Below, piece after piece: positions 26,101-36,036 of a DNA stretch of 64,000 bases. Origin of the DNA: Lachnospiraceae bacterium (GTDB lineage Bacteria > Bacillota > Clostridia > Lachnospirales > Lachnospiraceae); the NCBI GenBank assembly GCA_021153325.1, contig JAGKTQ010000002.1, forward strand, positions 54,776 through 118,775, written 5' to 3'. Both the position numbers and the translations under genes were made by a program. Positions within the stretch are counted from its first letter, which is position 1. The number at the start of each line of letters is the position of its first letter. The notes beneath the pieces are model-generated. The model was not told the DNA's origin, ran no database searches, and saw only the letters and a list, made by a program, of their open reading frames with translations.

Positions 26101-29100
26101 CCGGATGGTGTTGTTCTGTTGAGTGCACCAAAAGTACAGGCAGAGTGGTTTGTAGTATGTGATGATAATGGAAATATTACAAGTCTTACCCATAAAGAGA
26201 GCGGCAGCAAGGCAAATACCGCAAACATCTTATATGGTGCATTAGAGGATGCGCGCGTTGTCTTAAAGCAAGGAAATGAGATTTATGGATATTATGCAAC
26301 CTTGCAGGGAGCCTTTGATGAAATTGAACGTATCGGAAATGCAGCTGGCAGCTATATTATAGAGATCAAAGATGATACAGCAACGGATGGAGCAAAGGAA
26401 CTGACAACACCGACAAAGGCAGAGTCTATCGAGATTTGTAAGAGTGGAACGGTCGGCGCAGAAAGCGACATTGTAATTTCTTATAAGAGCACGCTGACCT
26501 TAAAAACAAATCTTACCTTTCAGGATGTTACTCTTGCACCACAGGCTGCGACAAACAAAATGGTATTGAATGATTATCGCTTAGCTTTTGAAGAAGATGC
26601 AGTTCTTTCCAACGAAGGAAAGTCTACCACAGTTTCCGGAAGCGGTGTGGCAAAAAATTCTTGTCTTTCTATAAGCGAATGTACAGAAGCATTTACTTTT
26701 AGCAGTATGGTAAACGTGGGAGAACTTGCATTAGCAGAAAGTACGACTACGGTGTATGTGAATGGAACAATCAATATTGGTGATGTAGCTGTATCAGGTA
26801 ATCCCACTTTGTATGGATTTGCCAAAAAGGTAACGCGTGGTACGAAAGATCCGTACGATATAACAAAAATCGAAACCGACATAAAGATCAATGGCGGAGT
26901 GTATGCCCAGGTGGAGGGAAGCTCGCTTGTACTTGGATTACGTGAAAAGAAAGATGGGGTATATCAGGTAATTGATTTCTACTCTAATGTAGAGGATGAA
27001 GGAAAGCTGGTTGAGAATGGCATACAGCTTGCGTATGCACCGAATGTTTATTCTGATATTGTGAAAGTGGCAACGACAGAGACAGCAGAGAACGGCAGTG
27101 TAATAAAAGAAGGTAATGTTTCTAAAAATGACAGTGGTATCTTAACAAAATCGGGCGGCTATCTGACTTACCGGGATCGTGCAGATTTAGGTGTTATTCT
27201 GTCTTATGAAGATAAAAATGGGGAAACGGTAGAAACATGGTGTCGTACTTTTGCAGAAGCTGTTACAGAGATCAATAACTTAAAGACAAAACGTGATTAC
27301 AATATTCTTTTGTTGAGTGAAACAGAGAATGTATCATATGAGACACCGGCTGTATTGACGATGCCGAACAAAAATTATGTAGATTCCCTGTTTATCACAG
27401 GCTGGGATAGTGAGAATAGCATTTCAGGAGAGGTGACTCCGGTTACGCTATACTATACTGGAAATATCGTCTTATCTGCAAAGACTATATTAGGTGATGT
27501 GGACTTTGTGCAGATGACGAAAGTAAACGGAAGCTATGTACGTGTGGACGACGAAGAAGCAAAAGGAGATTATCCATCTGCTATTTCTTTTAGCACAGCA
27601 GGAAATAACCTGACCATAGCTGGTGAAGTTACTTTTAACACACCGGTAAACTTTGCAGGTGCCAATAAGGAAACTTTCCGTATTGCAAATGGTACAGAAT
27701 TGGATGTGATGGATGGTGGAACATCCTATACCGGACAGTTATGTACTGTTACGAATGAAAGCGTAAAAGAAGATGCTGCACAAGGGGAAGGATACATTCT
27801 CGGAAGCATTAGCAAATTTGCAGAAATATACATAGAAGACAATCAAAGCATTACCGTAATACAATATGCGACTGTGCTTTCTAGCGGACAGAAAAAATAT
27901 ACTGCTGCAAAAGTGGAAGCTACTACACTGTACATGGAAGACGGTGCAGTACTGAGTGTCGGTTATTCGGATAACTGCATAGATACGGCAACCCCCAGTG
28001 TGAAATTTACCAATACTTTTATGGAGTCAGAGGGAATGCTGGAAGTGGGCGGAAAGGCAGCTTTCACAAATGTGACACTGGCAGGTGATGAACCATGTAT
28101 CATGGTAACAAATGATTTCAACATTACGGGAACATTGACGAATACTGCGAAAAATGCGACGTTCATCACGGTGCGTAAGGGTGAGAATAAAGCGCCATAC
28201 TTGAACATCAGCGGTAAGATCATGATGGAAGACGTATCCGCTAACCGCATTACCGTTGAAGTCATGGATTACTATGCTGGTTATGTGGATTACGTGGATG
28301 GGTATGGTGATATAAGTGGTGTGCCTGCTGCATCTTTGGAAAATGATCCGGAAAAAACAGCTCCAAATGAAACAGCACAGCTTCTTACAGCGAAAAATGC
28401 AACTGCGAATATGTTTATTCCATCAGAGGATAATGCGGCACAGCGTGGGGAATATAGCGTAGAGAATACAGATGGATACATGGTAAGCAAAACGGGCAAT
28501 AACCTTTATGTATATTATGGAGATGAAGTAGAGGTAGCGTTGGTAGAAGGAATCGAGTACCAAACTTTGTCTGAGGCAGAGGAAAAGGGAGCAGTGCTTG
28601 GTTATTATGCGACCTTTAAAGATGCAGTCAGTGCGATAGAAGCCAAAAAAGACAAAACTGCCACGTATACGCTTTTGCTATTACAAAATGTAGGTGAAAG
28701 TGTCCCTGTAAGCTTAACGATGCCAAAGACAGCGTCCAAAGTCAAAATCTGTGGTGATATAACGGCTGGCGAAGGAAAGGATATTTACTTTACTGGAAAT
28801 CTTACACTTGGCACCCATACAGAATTTGCTCATGTAACATTCCAGCCAGTGAAAAAATCAGGCAGTATCTATGTTGGAAATACTTTCCATATAGCAAATG
28901 GTGCATTTGCGCTGGAGTTAGTGGATGTGACAATCGGTGAGACGGACAAGATGGCACTCGGTAATGTTACCGGTAACAATAATGGAACACTGACACTGTC
29001 TTCCACAAATCTTGAAGTAAGCGGTGCGGTCACAAAACAAAGTAATATTACCGTTACTGGCAGTAATCAGAAGCCGATCAAAGGGAATGTGCAAAGTAAG

Positions 29101-32100
29101 AAAATCGTATTGGAAAATGGCGTGACCTTGACGGTAAATGGCACTGTGACAGCGGATAAATTGGAAATGAATGCAGGGGCAGTACTGGATGCTTCGAATG
29201 GTGGAGCAGTCAAGGTAAAAGATGTTACTGTGACAGGGGATGCTATTGCTACAATCCAATATGGCAGAGATAAAAACAGTAATCCGAATCTGACTATTAG
29301 TGGTGAGATTACGATTGCATCTAAACTCATTTTAAATTTGAATGCGGATGGTGTTCTGGTGCAGGATTATAAACTGGAGCCGGATGCTTCCAAGTTAGCA
29401 AATGGTGTGACTCAGGTCAAATTAACGAATAACAAGAAACTGGCAACTGTAGAAAAAACATTTGACCAAAGCAAGCTTACCATGCAGTTAAATGGGAACG
29501 TAGTGGATGATGAAACCTATGATGTAGTAAAAGCAAATAAAGGTCTGTATGTTGTGGATGTGGGAAGCGGAGCAAATACAGTAACCCTTGATTTTGGTGG
29601 AATATCCTATAAGTTCCTTGACTTTACACAGGCAGTTAACGAGATCAGCAACTTGAAACAAAAAGATGCCTCGGTGACGATAGCCTTTGATAAGGATATA
29701 ACGGATACCAATGTGACAGATGATAAGGCAGTGAGTGCGATCACAATGCCGAAAACGGGTACTTGTGCGGATCTTACTTTAGCCGGTGAGATAATATCTG
29801 GTGAAAATGCTTGTATGAACTTTAGTGGAAATCTGTCTTATGCAGGCAGTTTGCGCTTAAGTAAAATCAAGCTTGTCGTAACCGGTACTACAACGATAGG
29901 TACGCTCACACTGGAAAATGCGAGCAGCATGATCACCAGTGGTACAGCAACGATAACTACCTTGAACCTTTGCGATACAAGTAGTCTGGATGCGTTAGGA
30001 AAAACAACGATCACAAACATAAATGCAACGAGCATAACGGTATCAGAAAATAAAGATGCTTCGGCTTATATCGCTACCAGACAGGTAAATAACAAGAAGA
30101 CGGGAGTGCCGGAAACACAGCTTATAGTAAAAGGAACGGTTAACATGGACAAGCTTCCGCTTCCTGTTAAAGTATGGAAGGAAGAGTCTACCGTTGAAAA
30201 TCTTGTTGAAGTGGACAGATATACGGAAACAACGAGTACCGTGGATGACGCTACAGAAACCATAGATGCTGTCGGACTGGTAGTGGCACCGAAAGAAAAT
30301 GCGAATAAATTTATTGCATATAACCTGCGTATATACAGTACAGCGTCCGGGGATGGTTCTGCTACCATAGAGACGATGGTGGCTAATAACGAGGACATTA
30401 CAAAGGATAAGTGGGCAGCTTATAAAGATAGCAGCAATGTTGTGAAGAACGGAAATACGGATAACATGAAAGTGTGCATCAGCAAAGATGGCGATGCAGG
30501 TGTGACCTATGCGAAATCCTTTGAGGAAGCCGTGAAGTTCATCGACACGATGGGAGACACCAAAGCTTCTTACACGATCAAACTGCTGAAAGGTACGGAG
30601 GAAGACCAGACAGAAATTAAAACAGCGAAAAATGGAACTGCCTATGGAGCTCTCACACTTCCTACAAAGGCAGCTAGTGTAACGATCGATGGACAAGGTA
30701 ATACGCTTAGCTATACCGGGAAGCTGACGCCGAAGTGCAACATCACTTTTGAAAACATTGTTCTGACAGAGGGAACGGTAGATAAGAGCGGAAACTTTAC
30801 TCCTTCTTATACGATCACACTTGCGTATGGAAGTGGAGCTTATCAGGTTGCATTTGGAGAAGGAGTCTCTACATTAAAACCCGAAGCTTCCGAAGACGAG
30901 ATGATGCAATGGGCAGATTTGGTATTGGAGTCCGTTAGTGGAAGTAAGGGAACGTTGCAGATTTCTGGTGTAGATAAGGTTTATGTAAAAGGTGCGCTTT
31001 CTGTAAAAGAAGCAGTGATTACTGGCACGGAAATGGTCGTGGCAAAAGATGTTACTGTGACAAGTCAATTCACTATGAAAAAAGATGACAGCGAGAGTTC
31101 TTTGGAAAGTCAGACAGGCAAGCTGCAGATGGGAACCCTGTCTGTGGATGGCGCTAGTGCGCCTTCTATAAAAGCGCCAGGAGCGATCACGATAGGATGC
31201 CTTAAGGCAAACGATGCTTCTGCTGCTTTAACGATTGATACTTGCTTTACAAAGACATCCAATGCAAAACAACAGTCGGTGACGCAGTTGACCATCAATG
31301 AAAAAGCCGATCAGGATGTTGCAGTTACCATAGCTCCCAGGATGTATGACTTTGAGAGTAAGACATATCATCCAATGACTTATGAGGAAGCAGTGGCAAT
31401 GAACGTAACGGATGCTTCAAAGAAACCAGAAAGTTCAAAGAAGATTGCAAGTATGCCAAAATATGATGGAAATAACATTTCCCTTGTGTATTCCAACGAT
31501 GGCGAAAACTTTGCTATAGACACACCGCTGACGACAATTGCTGAAAAGCAAGTATCCGGGTATAAGTATGAAGGTGGCTATTATATTACTACCATGACAC
31601 CGGCAATAAAAGTACGAGGATTTTCTTCAGATTCAGAAACAACGAAAAAACAAGTCTATACAGGCACGTTCTTTAGCTGGGAACAGGCAATAAAAGAAAT
31701 TGACAGGATAGGAAACAAGAGCAACTGCTATGATATTGTTTTGTTAAAAAATATCGGTGATATTACAAACGAGGAAGCGCCAATTGGCACACTTACGATG
31801 CCTTCCAAAGCAAATAGCATAACGGTAAAATCGGGAACGACAGCGGATGGTGCAGAAAAGGATAATACAAAGTATATTTTCTTTACAAAGAACAGTATTG
31901 CCTTAAAATGTGATACTACTTTTGAGGGTATTGGCTTGATGGCAGTGAAGAAGATGGGTAAATCTCCTGCCACATGGTACGATTCCATTACTTTCAATAT
32001 GAATGCCGGAAACTTCAAGTTGACGATGGATGGTATGAGCAGTTACTATGACAACAACGGCAGGTATGAAAGTTTGCCGGGAACCATTTCCGGTACGGCA

Positions 32101-33639
32101 AAGGCAAGCTTCTCCTTTATGAATGGTGATGAAGGCGCTCCTGCAACAAAAATCAGTGGTTTTGGAACGGTAGAATTCCAAAGTGATGCGTATGTCGCAA
32201 ATGGCATGAGTGGTATTACGCAGTTAACATTGGAAAAAGATGTGCGTGTAAGCTGTAATGCAGATGTGAATGTAAAGAATCTGACTTTAGTAGAAGGCTC
32301 TTATATTTCCGCGAAGAATGTGACTGTGACGGTAAAAACTTCTATGGCGGAAAGCGGCATTGACGCAGGAACTTCTACAATCGGAGACGGAAAAGTGACC
32401 TTGAAAGATTTGGAGATTGCAGGGGATAATAACATTAGTGCAAAACAGAATAAAAACGGTAGCAGCCAGCTTGTTATTAATGGAACAGTGACACAGGCAG
32501 AGGGAGCAGAAAGCGCAGATGTTGCAGTAGGTATTTTCTATAACAATAAAGCACAGTATGCCAAGGTTTATGATGGTATGACCTTACTGACTGCCCAGAA
32601 AGCAGACACTTCCTGGTTTGTTGTTCATTCACAGATGGGCAAAGAAGTGGATGGTTACGGCGTCTACAAATCCGGTAAGGAAATTAAATATGGCAAGATA
32701 GCAGACTCGATGGAAGTAAAGCTTGTGTCTTACGATGAGACAGCAGCTGGAACAAGAACATATAGAAAATCAAAATTTGCAACCTTTGAGGAAGCAGTCA
32801 AGGAAATTGATACGCGAGGTGAGGTAGGAAGAGAGTATACTATTACACTTTTGAAGGATGTAGAAATCGGCAACGAAAAAGGAAATGGGCAGTATAAAGC
32901 ACTTTCCCTGCCGTCCAAAGCGGCTAAAGTGATCCTTTCTGGAGAGGGCCATAGCCTTTCTTTCAGTGGAAATGTAACCTTGAAGTGCAATCTTTGGTGG
33001 GATCATGTAGACTTACAGCCAAGAAAAACGGTGAAAGGTGAAGCCGTGGCAACAAAAGTAAATTACAATGTCGGTAACTATGAAATGACACTGGAGGATT
33101 CCAGCTCTTGGGACGAAACAAGTAATACCAGCCTGTTTGGTAATATTACAGGTACGAAAAAGGGTAAATTTTCTGTTTGCGGAAATGATGCTGCAGAAAT
33201 AGAAGATGCTTATTATGTAGAGGTTGATAATATCAGTGGATTAAAGGAACTTTCTTTGCATAATACAACAGCACTGAAAGTAAATGGAAACGGTACGGTA
33301 CAAAATCTTGTAAGCGATGTGAGTGGAGAATGCAAGCAGGAACTGGATATAGATGGAGTACTGACTGTGGATTCTGTTGCCAGCAATGGTACAGAGTTTA
33401 TCTTGAAAAAAGCAGCAGCAAAAGACATGAAAGTAAATAATTCACTGCAAGGAACGATAAGCATTGTACTAAAAGATGATTGTAGGAGCGGAATGAAGCT
33501 GTTTAGTGGAAAGACAACACAGGGCATTGATACGAGTGGCATTCAGATATTGAAAATTTATGATGTAGATGAAGTATATGAGTATGCCATTTATCAAGAC
33601 GGCACCAATTACTACATTGGTGCCTATGTAAGCAACTAA
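23182..33639 (+). CDS. giant secreted modular surface protein (3485 residues)
   Basis: A very large exported protein of unknown function. A signal peptide occupies about residues 1-24 (cleavage after YAFA). An acidic low-complexity stretch rich in Glu, Ser, Gln and Thr follows to about residue 155, built from ESQ-type repeats. The rest holds about nine diverged modules of 300 to 490 residues. Each begins with a pattern like ATFEEAVKEIDTRG...YTITLLKD followed by LTLPSKA..V.I.G and short beta-strand-rich stretches, starting near residues 173, 663, 1036, 1352, 1807, 2142, 2442, 2829 and 3197. The strand-turn pattern suggests right-handed beta-helices, which is inference. No LPXTG, S-layer or cell-wall-binding domain is seen at the C-terminus, so anchoring is unclear. 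AGGAGG precedes the ATG. An adhesin or glycan-binding role is possible. Confidence 0.85.
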   Translation: MKKRVMAFMLCMAMILGDTSYAFAAETSDSAATTQTTDSQQVTETTSGETDNQTGEDTQQSQSDENTKEENTADESQTGVTQPSESQTDESQTGESQPNESQPEESQSEEESSEVSESVEESGEEESTTEETLTEEFLEPILDGADGENVEDVEDASVRVEQKQNDEWIGKEYDSLDSAIAGLTTDFGGKETDYTITFLTDTTLTKNVTIPSFVKQLNLNANENRTGEGTLESVTAVTLDFNNYSMTIPGTASIQEGLYITNSATGANKSNLTVNSADVENESCALNLVGRDAGIKFVDCDGNEVQDRASREFISKINVVVANGTIWFGAEKEGTYKIRSSMNAKSVYVCEGTEAELTALTLTGGRADIGGVCDVDVMTMSNAKLYVEEQATFCADSITVKTPYVFDVIGDYTIENLGSFTVSTLTMPSGSFYNEGTAKGTKWIMTSATIRNNGELDLDDTLDMSKGTFYNGDREHKANAVVTNVKSMKDFYNTEVYYYKEDALNKDGSSFTAYTFTQVSAGKAYLEANSKMYIKQSAVIYNTVLRGEYGDGEQECAYECAYIYQKENAAVALEGSVTQENAKFKLGYGIFDDEDGNSLKTLDKGTKLFTTKITTFPVDYVMVQQPEESSNIGAYQQGQEIRVGSNCITVYAQSADGSETIAIRSFTKWEDAATYLNSLSNASMSYVIVLTEDLDIGGTLTLPKSASKVEFRGDADNGGSISLTYKGDISLTTNTVFRNIDLHAQNTKTGAEYYSIVKLNGKNLELINTEATFTSITGTTASDLIIMGDEESNSIPTVTVTGAISNLNTLEVNYADCIIGNNLKATSAAITGVNYIVLKQANVEVWNGSVTVKVNATLEESELYVHDTGAISIAGTTTLESGVLLTEAGKITLKDVCSLNDKNALCYGGNTSKNGLTITGTVYGPESGDYYGDKKVAKNENNVYVTVNDTVEGNYIRKAALELVMYSLEDEENPDGVVLLSAPKVQAEWFVVCDDNGNITSLTHKESGSKANTANILYGALEDARVVLKQGNEIYGYYATLQGAFDEIERIGNAAGSYIIEIKDDTATDGAKELTTPTKAESIEICKSGTVGAESDIVISYKSTLTLKTNLTFQDVTLAPQAATNKMVLNDYRLAFEEDAVLSNEGKSTTVSGSGVAKNSCLSISECTEAFTFSSMVNVGELALAESTTTVYVNGTINIGDVAVSGNPTLYGFAKKVTRGTKDPYDITKIETDIKINGGVYAQVEGSSLVLGLREKKDGVYQVIDFYSNVEDEGKLVENGIQLAYAPNVYSDIVKVATTETAENGSVIKEGNVSKNDSGILTKSGGYLTYRDRADLGVILSYEDKNGETVETWCRTFAEAVTEINNLKTKRDYNILLLSETENVSYETPAVLTMPNKNYVDSLFITGWDSENSISGEVTPVTLYYTGNIVLSAKTILGDVDFVQMTKVNGSYVRVDDEEAKGDYPSAISFSTAGNNLTIAGEVTFNTPVNFAGANKETFRIANGTELDVMDGGTSYTGQLCTVTNESVKEDAAQGEGYILGSISKFAEIYIEDNQSITVIQYATVLSSGQKKYTAAKVEATTLYMEDGAVLSVGYSDNCIDTATPSVKFTNTFMESEGMLEVGGKAAFTNVTLAGDEPCIMVTNDFNITGTLTNTAKNATFITVRKGENKAPYLNISGKIMMEDVSANRITVEVMDYYAGYVDYVDGYGDISGVPAASLENDPEKTAPNETAQLLTAKNATANMFIPSEDNAAQRGEYSVENTDGYMVSKTGNNLYVYYGDEVEVALVEGIEYQTLSEAEEKGAVLGYYATFKDAVSAIEAKKDKTATYTLLLLQNVGESVPVSLTMPKTASKVKICGDITAGEGKDIYFTGNLTLGTHTEFAHVTFQPVKKSGSIYVGNTFHIANGAFALELVDVTIGETDKMALGNVTGNNNGTLTLSSTNLEVSGAVTKQSNITVTGSNQKPIKGNVQSKKIVLENGVTLTVNGTVTADKLEMNAGAVLDASNGGAVKVKDVTVTGDAIATIQYGRDKNSNPNLTISGEITIASKLILNLNADGVLVQDYKLEPDASKLANGVTQVKLTNNKKLATVEKTFDQSKLTMQLNGNVVDDETYDVVKANKGLYVVDVGSGANTVTLDFGGISYKFLDFTQAVNEISNLKQKDASVTIAFDKDITDTNVTDDKAVSAITMPKTGTCADLTLAGEIISGENACMNFSGNLSYAGSLRLSKIKLVVTGTTTIGTLTLENASSMITSGTATITTLNLCDTSSLDALGKTTITNINATSITVSENKDASAYIATRQVNNKKTGVPETQLIVKGTVNMDKLPLPVKVWKEESTVENLVEVDRYTETTSTVDDATETIDAVGLVVAPKENANKFIAYNLRIYSTASGDGSATIETMVANNEDITKDKWAAYKDSSNVVKNGNTDNMKVCISKDGDAGVTYAKSFEEAVKFIDTMGDTKASYTIKLLKGTEEDQTEIKTAKNGTAYGALTLPTKAASVTIDGQGNTLSYTGKLTPKCNITFENIVLTEGTVDKSGNFTPSYTITLAYGSGAYQVAFGEGVSTLKPEASEDEMMQWADLVLESVSGSKGTLQISGVDKVYVKGALSVKEAVITGTEMVVAKDVTVTSQFTMKKDDSESSLESQTGKLQMGTLSVDGASAPSIKAPGAITIGCLKANDASAALTIDTCFTKTSNAKQQSVTQLTINEKADQDVAVTIAPRMYDFESKTYHPMTYEEAVAMNVTDASKKPESSKKIASMPKYDGNNISLVYSNDGENFAIDTPLTTIAEKQVSGYKYEGGYYITTMTPAIKVRGFSSDSETTKKQVYTGTFFSWEQAIKEIDRIGNKSNCYDIVLLKNIGDITNEEAPIGTLTMPSKANSITVKSGTTADGAEKDNTKYIFFTKNSIALKCDTTFEGIGLMAVKKMGKSPATWYDSITFNMNAGNFKLTMDGMSSYYDNNGRYESLPGTISGTAKASFSFMNGDEGAPATKISGFGTVEFQSDAYVANGMSGITQLTLEKDVRVSCNADVNVKNLTLVEGSYISAKNVTVTVKTSMAESGIDAGTSTIGDGKVTLKDLEIAGDNNISAKQNKNGSSQLVINGTVTQAEGAESADVAVGIFYNNKAQYAKVYDGMTLLTAQKADTSWFVVHSQMGKEVDGYGVYKSGKEIKYGKIADSMEVKLVSYDETAAGTRTYRKSKFATFEEAVKEIDTRGEVGREYTITLLKDVEIGNEKGNGQYKALSLPSKAAKVILSGEGHSLSFSGNVTLKCNLWWDHVDLQPRKTVKGEAVATKVNYNVGNYEMTLEDSSSWDETSNTSLFGNITGTKKGKFSVCGNDAAEIEDAYYVEVDNISGLKELSLHNTTALKVNGNGTVQNLVSDVSGECKQELDIDGVLTVDSVASNGTEFILKKAAAKDMKVNNSLQGTISIVLKDDCRSGMKLFSGKTTQGIDTSGIQILKIYDVDEVYEYAIYQDGTNYYIGAYVSN
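33601..33624 (+). repeat. perfect inverted repeat at the 3' end of the giant gene
   Basis: GGCACCAAT (33601-33609) and ATTGGTGCC (33616-33624) form a 9-base-pair hairpin within the last coding codons. No T run follows, so it is not a standard terminator. Confidence 0.6.
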
Positions 33640-33692
33640 AAATCCTGCTAACTTCATTTATAATAAAACAAAAGCACAAAGGATGAGATGTT

Positions 33693-35954
33693 TTGAATTT
33701 ATATATAGCACTATTTTTAATTTTAGGTAGTTTTTTGATCTTACTATGGGGATTTCAGGCTGGAATGATGCACAATGGGCGTAATAAGCAAAATGATGCC
33801 TATTTTGTGATGTCTTTAGCTGCTTGCATTTGGATCGCATCTTTGGCGATCATGATGTTATGCCCGAAAGAGCAGAGCAATATTTGGGCAGCGATAAGTA
33901 TTTGGGGTGCTACCAATTTTACGATACAGCTTTTTTTATTCCTGCTATCACTTTATAAGGACACTTTGTTATATAAAATAATGTATATTCTAATACCGGC
34001 TTTGGGAACTGTCTTTTGGTTGTTGAGGGTCTTTGGTAACAGTTACGTTATGATAGAGACAAAATATGGCTTTTTTTATAAAGACACGGTGTGTGCGGTC
34101 AACTTTATTTATTATAGCTATATTTTTCTACTTGCTATCGGCGCTATCATGGTGTTGTGCTACTACTCCAGAAAGACTGTGTTAAAACGGGAAAAAATGT
34201 GTATACATATATGGATCACGTTTATTGTCTTTTTTGCAATCATTTTAAATGGCGTTTGTTTCTACAATATGTTTGTGGGTATTCCGACAAGTCCTTTTGA
34301 AGGAGTAGTGGGTGCAGTGGCAAATCTGTGCTTTTATTACATTGCAAATTATGCAGATATGATGGAATTGCCAAAGACGAAAGTAGAATCTTACATAACG
34401 GATTACTTGTCAACACCAATTGTATTTGTAGATTACAAGGGTGACATGATTTATTCCAATGAGGCTTTTGAAAAATTCTTTCATTTGGAAAAAGAAAAAA
34501 ATATAGTAACAAAAAGATTTTATGAAACGATTCATACAGATGCTACATTGGAAGAGTGTATAGATGCGGTGCAGACGGCAGAGGAAAATACAGGGCTTTT
34601 CAAAGCGAGAACATTAGACGATAAGCAGGCGCTGGATATACAATATACGGTTTTATATGATCGTTATGGAGATGTCCGGTGTGTTATGAATGTCATTCAC
34701 GATGTAACGGAAGAGGAAACGTTATTGCACAATTTGGAACAGCAGAAGGCTTTGGCAGAAGAAAACAGGCAGGAAGCAATACGGGCAAATCAGGCAAAAA
34801 GTAATTTTCTGGCACATATCAGTCATGAGATCAGAACACCGATGAATGCCATTATTGGTATGAATAAAATGGTGATGATGGAAGATATTTCGCCAAAGGC
34901 AAAGCAGTATTCGCAGGATATTTATACTGCTGGACAGACATTGCTTGCGATCATCAATGACATTTTAGATTTATCCAAAATTGAATCTGGTAAAATGGAA
35001 CTTGTACCAGTCACATATGAATTAAGTTCTCTGTTAAATGATGTGCTGAATATGGTTGCTCAAAAAGTACAGGATAAAAAATTGCGTTTGGAAACAGACA
35101 TTGCTTCCGACATTCCGCATCAATTATGGGGTGATGAAGTACGCATCAGACAGATTTTGTTGAATCTGATTAACAATGCTGTAAAATATACGCAGCAAGG
35201 TACGATCACGCTGAAAGTGTCTTGGGAAAAGAAACAGGAAGATGTGTTGGAATTAAACATTTCTGTTGTTGATACAGGAGTCGGCATTCGTAAAGAGGAT
35301 ATAGGAAAACTATTTGAAAGTTTTCAGCGCGTAGATATGCGGGCAAATCGCGGAATAGAAGGAACTGGTCTTGGACTTTCTATCTCCAGACAGTTAGTGG
35401 AACAGATGGGAGGAAATATCCAGGTAGAGAGTGCTTATGGAGAAGGTTCTACTTTTACTGTGCGTATTCCACAGAAAATTATGGATGAAACGCCAATGGG
35501 AGATTTCTCTAAGTCTTATGAAAAAACGCAGCTTGATCAAAACATAAGAGGAGAAGAATTTACTGCACCAGATGCAAGGATATTAATTGTAGATGATAAT
35601 AAGGTCAATCTGGTCGTTGCGAAGGGTCTGCTCAAAGCGACTGAGATCAAAATTGATACCGCTCTCAGTGGATATGAGGCACTGGAAAAGATAAAAGAAA
35701 AGGAATATCAAATTATTTTCTTAGATGACAGAATGCCGGAAATGGGTGGAGTGGAAACTTTGCACAAAATGCAGGAACAGCAGGAAAATGCCAGTAAAAA
35801 TGCAGTTGTTATTGCAATGACAGCCAATGCGATTTCTGGCAGCAGGGAACACTATATTGCAGAAGGATTTCATGATTACTTATCGAAGCCAATCGATGTT
35901 GTACGATATACGAAAATGATCAAAAAATATTTACCAGAAAACATGGTGCATTAG
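33693..35954 (+). CDS. hybrid sensor histidine kinase/response regulator with 7TM-type input domain
   Basis: A 753-residue membrane sensor. Residues 1 to about 225 contain seven hydrophobic segments like the histidine-kinase 7TM input domain. A PAS-like domain follows (about 235-345), then HisKA with HISHEIRTPMNAIIG (phospho-accepting His378), a HATPase domain with QILLNLINNAVKYT, DTGVGI and GTGLGLSI, and a C-terminal receiver domain starting ILIVDDNKVN with the phospho-accepting Asp678 in FLDDRMPEMGG. There is no DNA-binding output domain, so the signal must pass through phosphotransfer or protein contact. The TTG start follows AAAGGATGAG. It lies between the giant surface protein and the second O-acylation module, which it might regulate; this is only inferred from position. 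Confidence 0.92.
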   Translation: MNLYIALFLILGSFLILLWGFQAGMMHNGRNKQNDAYFVMSLAACIWIASLAIMMLCPKEQSNIWAAISIWGATNFTIQLFLFLLSLYKDTLLYKIMYILIPALGTVFWLLRVFGNSYVMIETKYGFFYKDTVCAVNFIYYSYIFLLAIGAIMVLCYYSRKTVLKREKMCIHIWITFIVFFAIILNGVCFYNMFVGIPTSPFEGVVGAVANLCFYYIANYADMMELPKTKVESYITDYLSTPIVFVDYKGDMIYSNEAFEKFFHLEKEKNIVTKRFYETIHTDATLEECIDAVQTAEENTGLFKARTLDDKQALDIQYTVLYDRYGDVRCVMNVIHDVTEEETLLHNLEQQKALAEENRQEAIRANQAKSNFLAHISHEIRTPMNAIIGMNKMVMMEDISPKAKQYSQDIYTAGQTLLAIINDILDLSKIESGKMELVPVTYELSSLLNDVLNMVAQKVQDKKLRLETDIASDIPHQLWGDEVRIRQILLNLINNAVKYTQQGTITLKVSWEKKQEDVLELNISVVDTGVGIRKEDIGKLFESFQRVDMRANRGIEGTGLGLSISRQLVEQMGGNIQVESAYGEGSTFTVRIPQKIMDETPMGDFSKSYEKTQLDQNIRGEEFTAPDARILIVDDNKVNLVVAKGLLKATEIKIDTALSGYEALEKIKEKEYQIIFLDDRMPEMGGVETLHKMQEQQENASKNAVVIAMTANAISGSREHYIAEGFHDYLSKPIDVVRYTKMIKKYLPENMVH

Positions 35955-35958
35955 AATC

Positions 35959-36001
35959 ATACCGCACTCCACACTTTTTTTGTTGTGGATTGCGGTATTT
36001 T
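35959..36001 (+). terminator. terminator after the hybrid kinase
   Basis: ATACCGCA (35959-35966) pairs with TGCGGTAT (35991-35998), with an inner CCACA/TGTGG pair, followed by four Ts. The 3' arm also holds the -35 of the next promoter. Confidence 0.75.
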
Positions 36002-36011
36002 AACGTATACT
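35983..36011 (+). promoter_or_regulatory. candidate sigma-A promoter for MBOAT module 2
   Basis: TTGTGG (35983-35988) and TATACT (36006-36011) are separated by 17 bases, 25 bases before the start codon. The -35 overlaps the loop side of the preceding terminator. Confidence 0.5.
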
Positions 36012-36036
36012 AAGGAAAGTAGGAAGGAACAAAGCT

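Noticed and set aside
30043..30696. A 217-codon minus-strand frame within the giant gene
   Set aside because: It is antisense to the modular protein, has no start signals and no recognisable motif.
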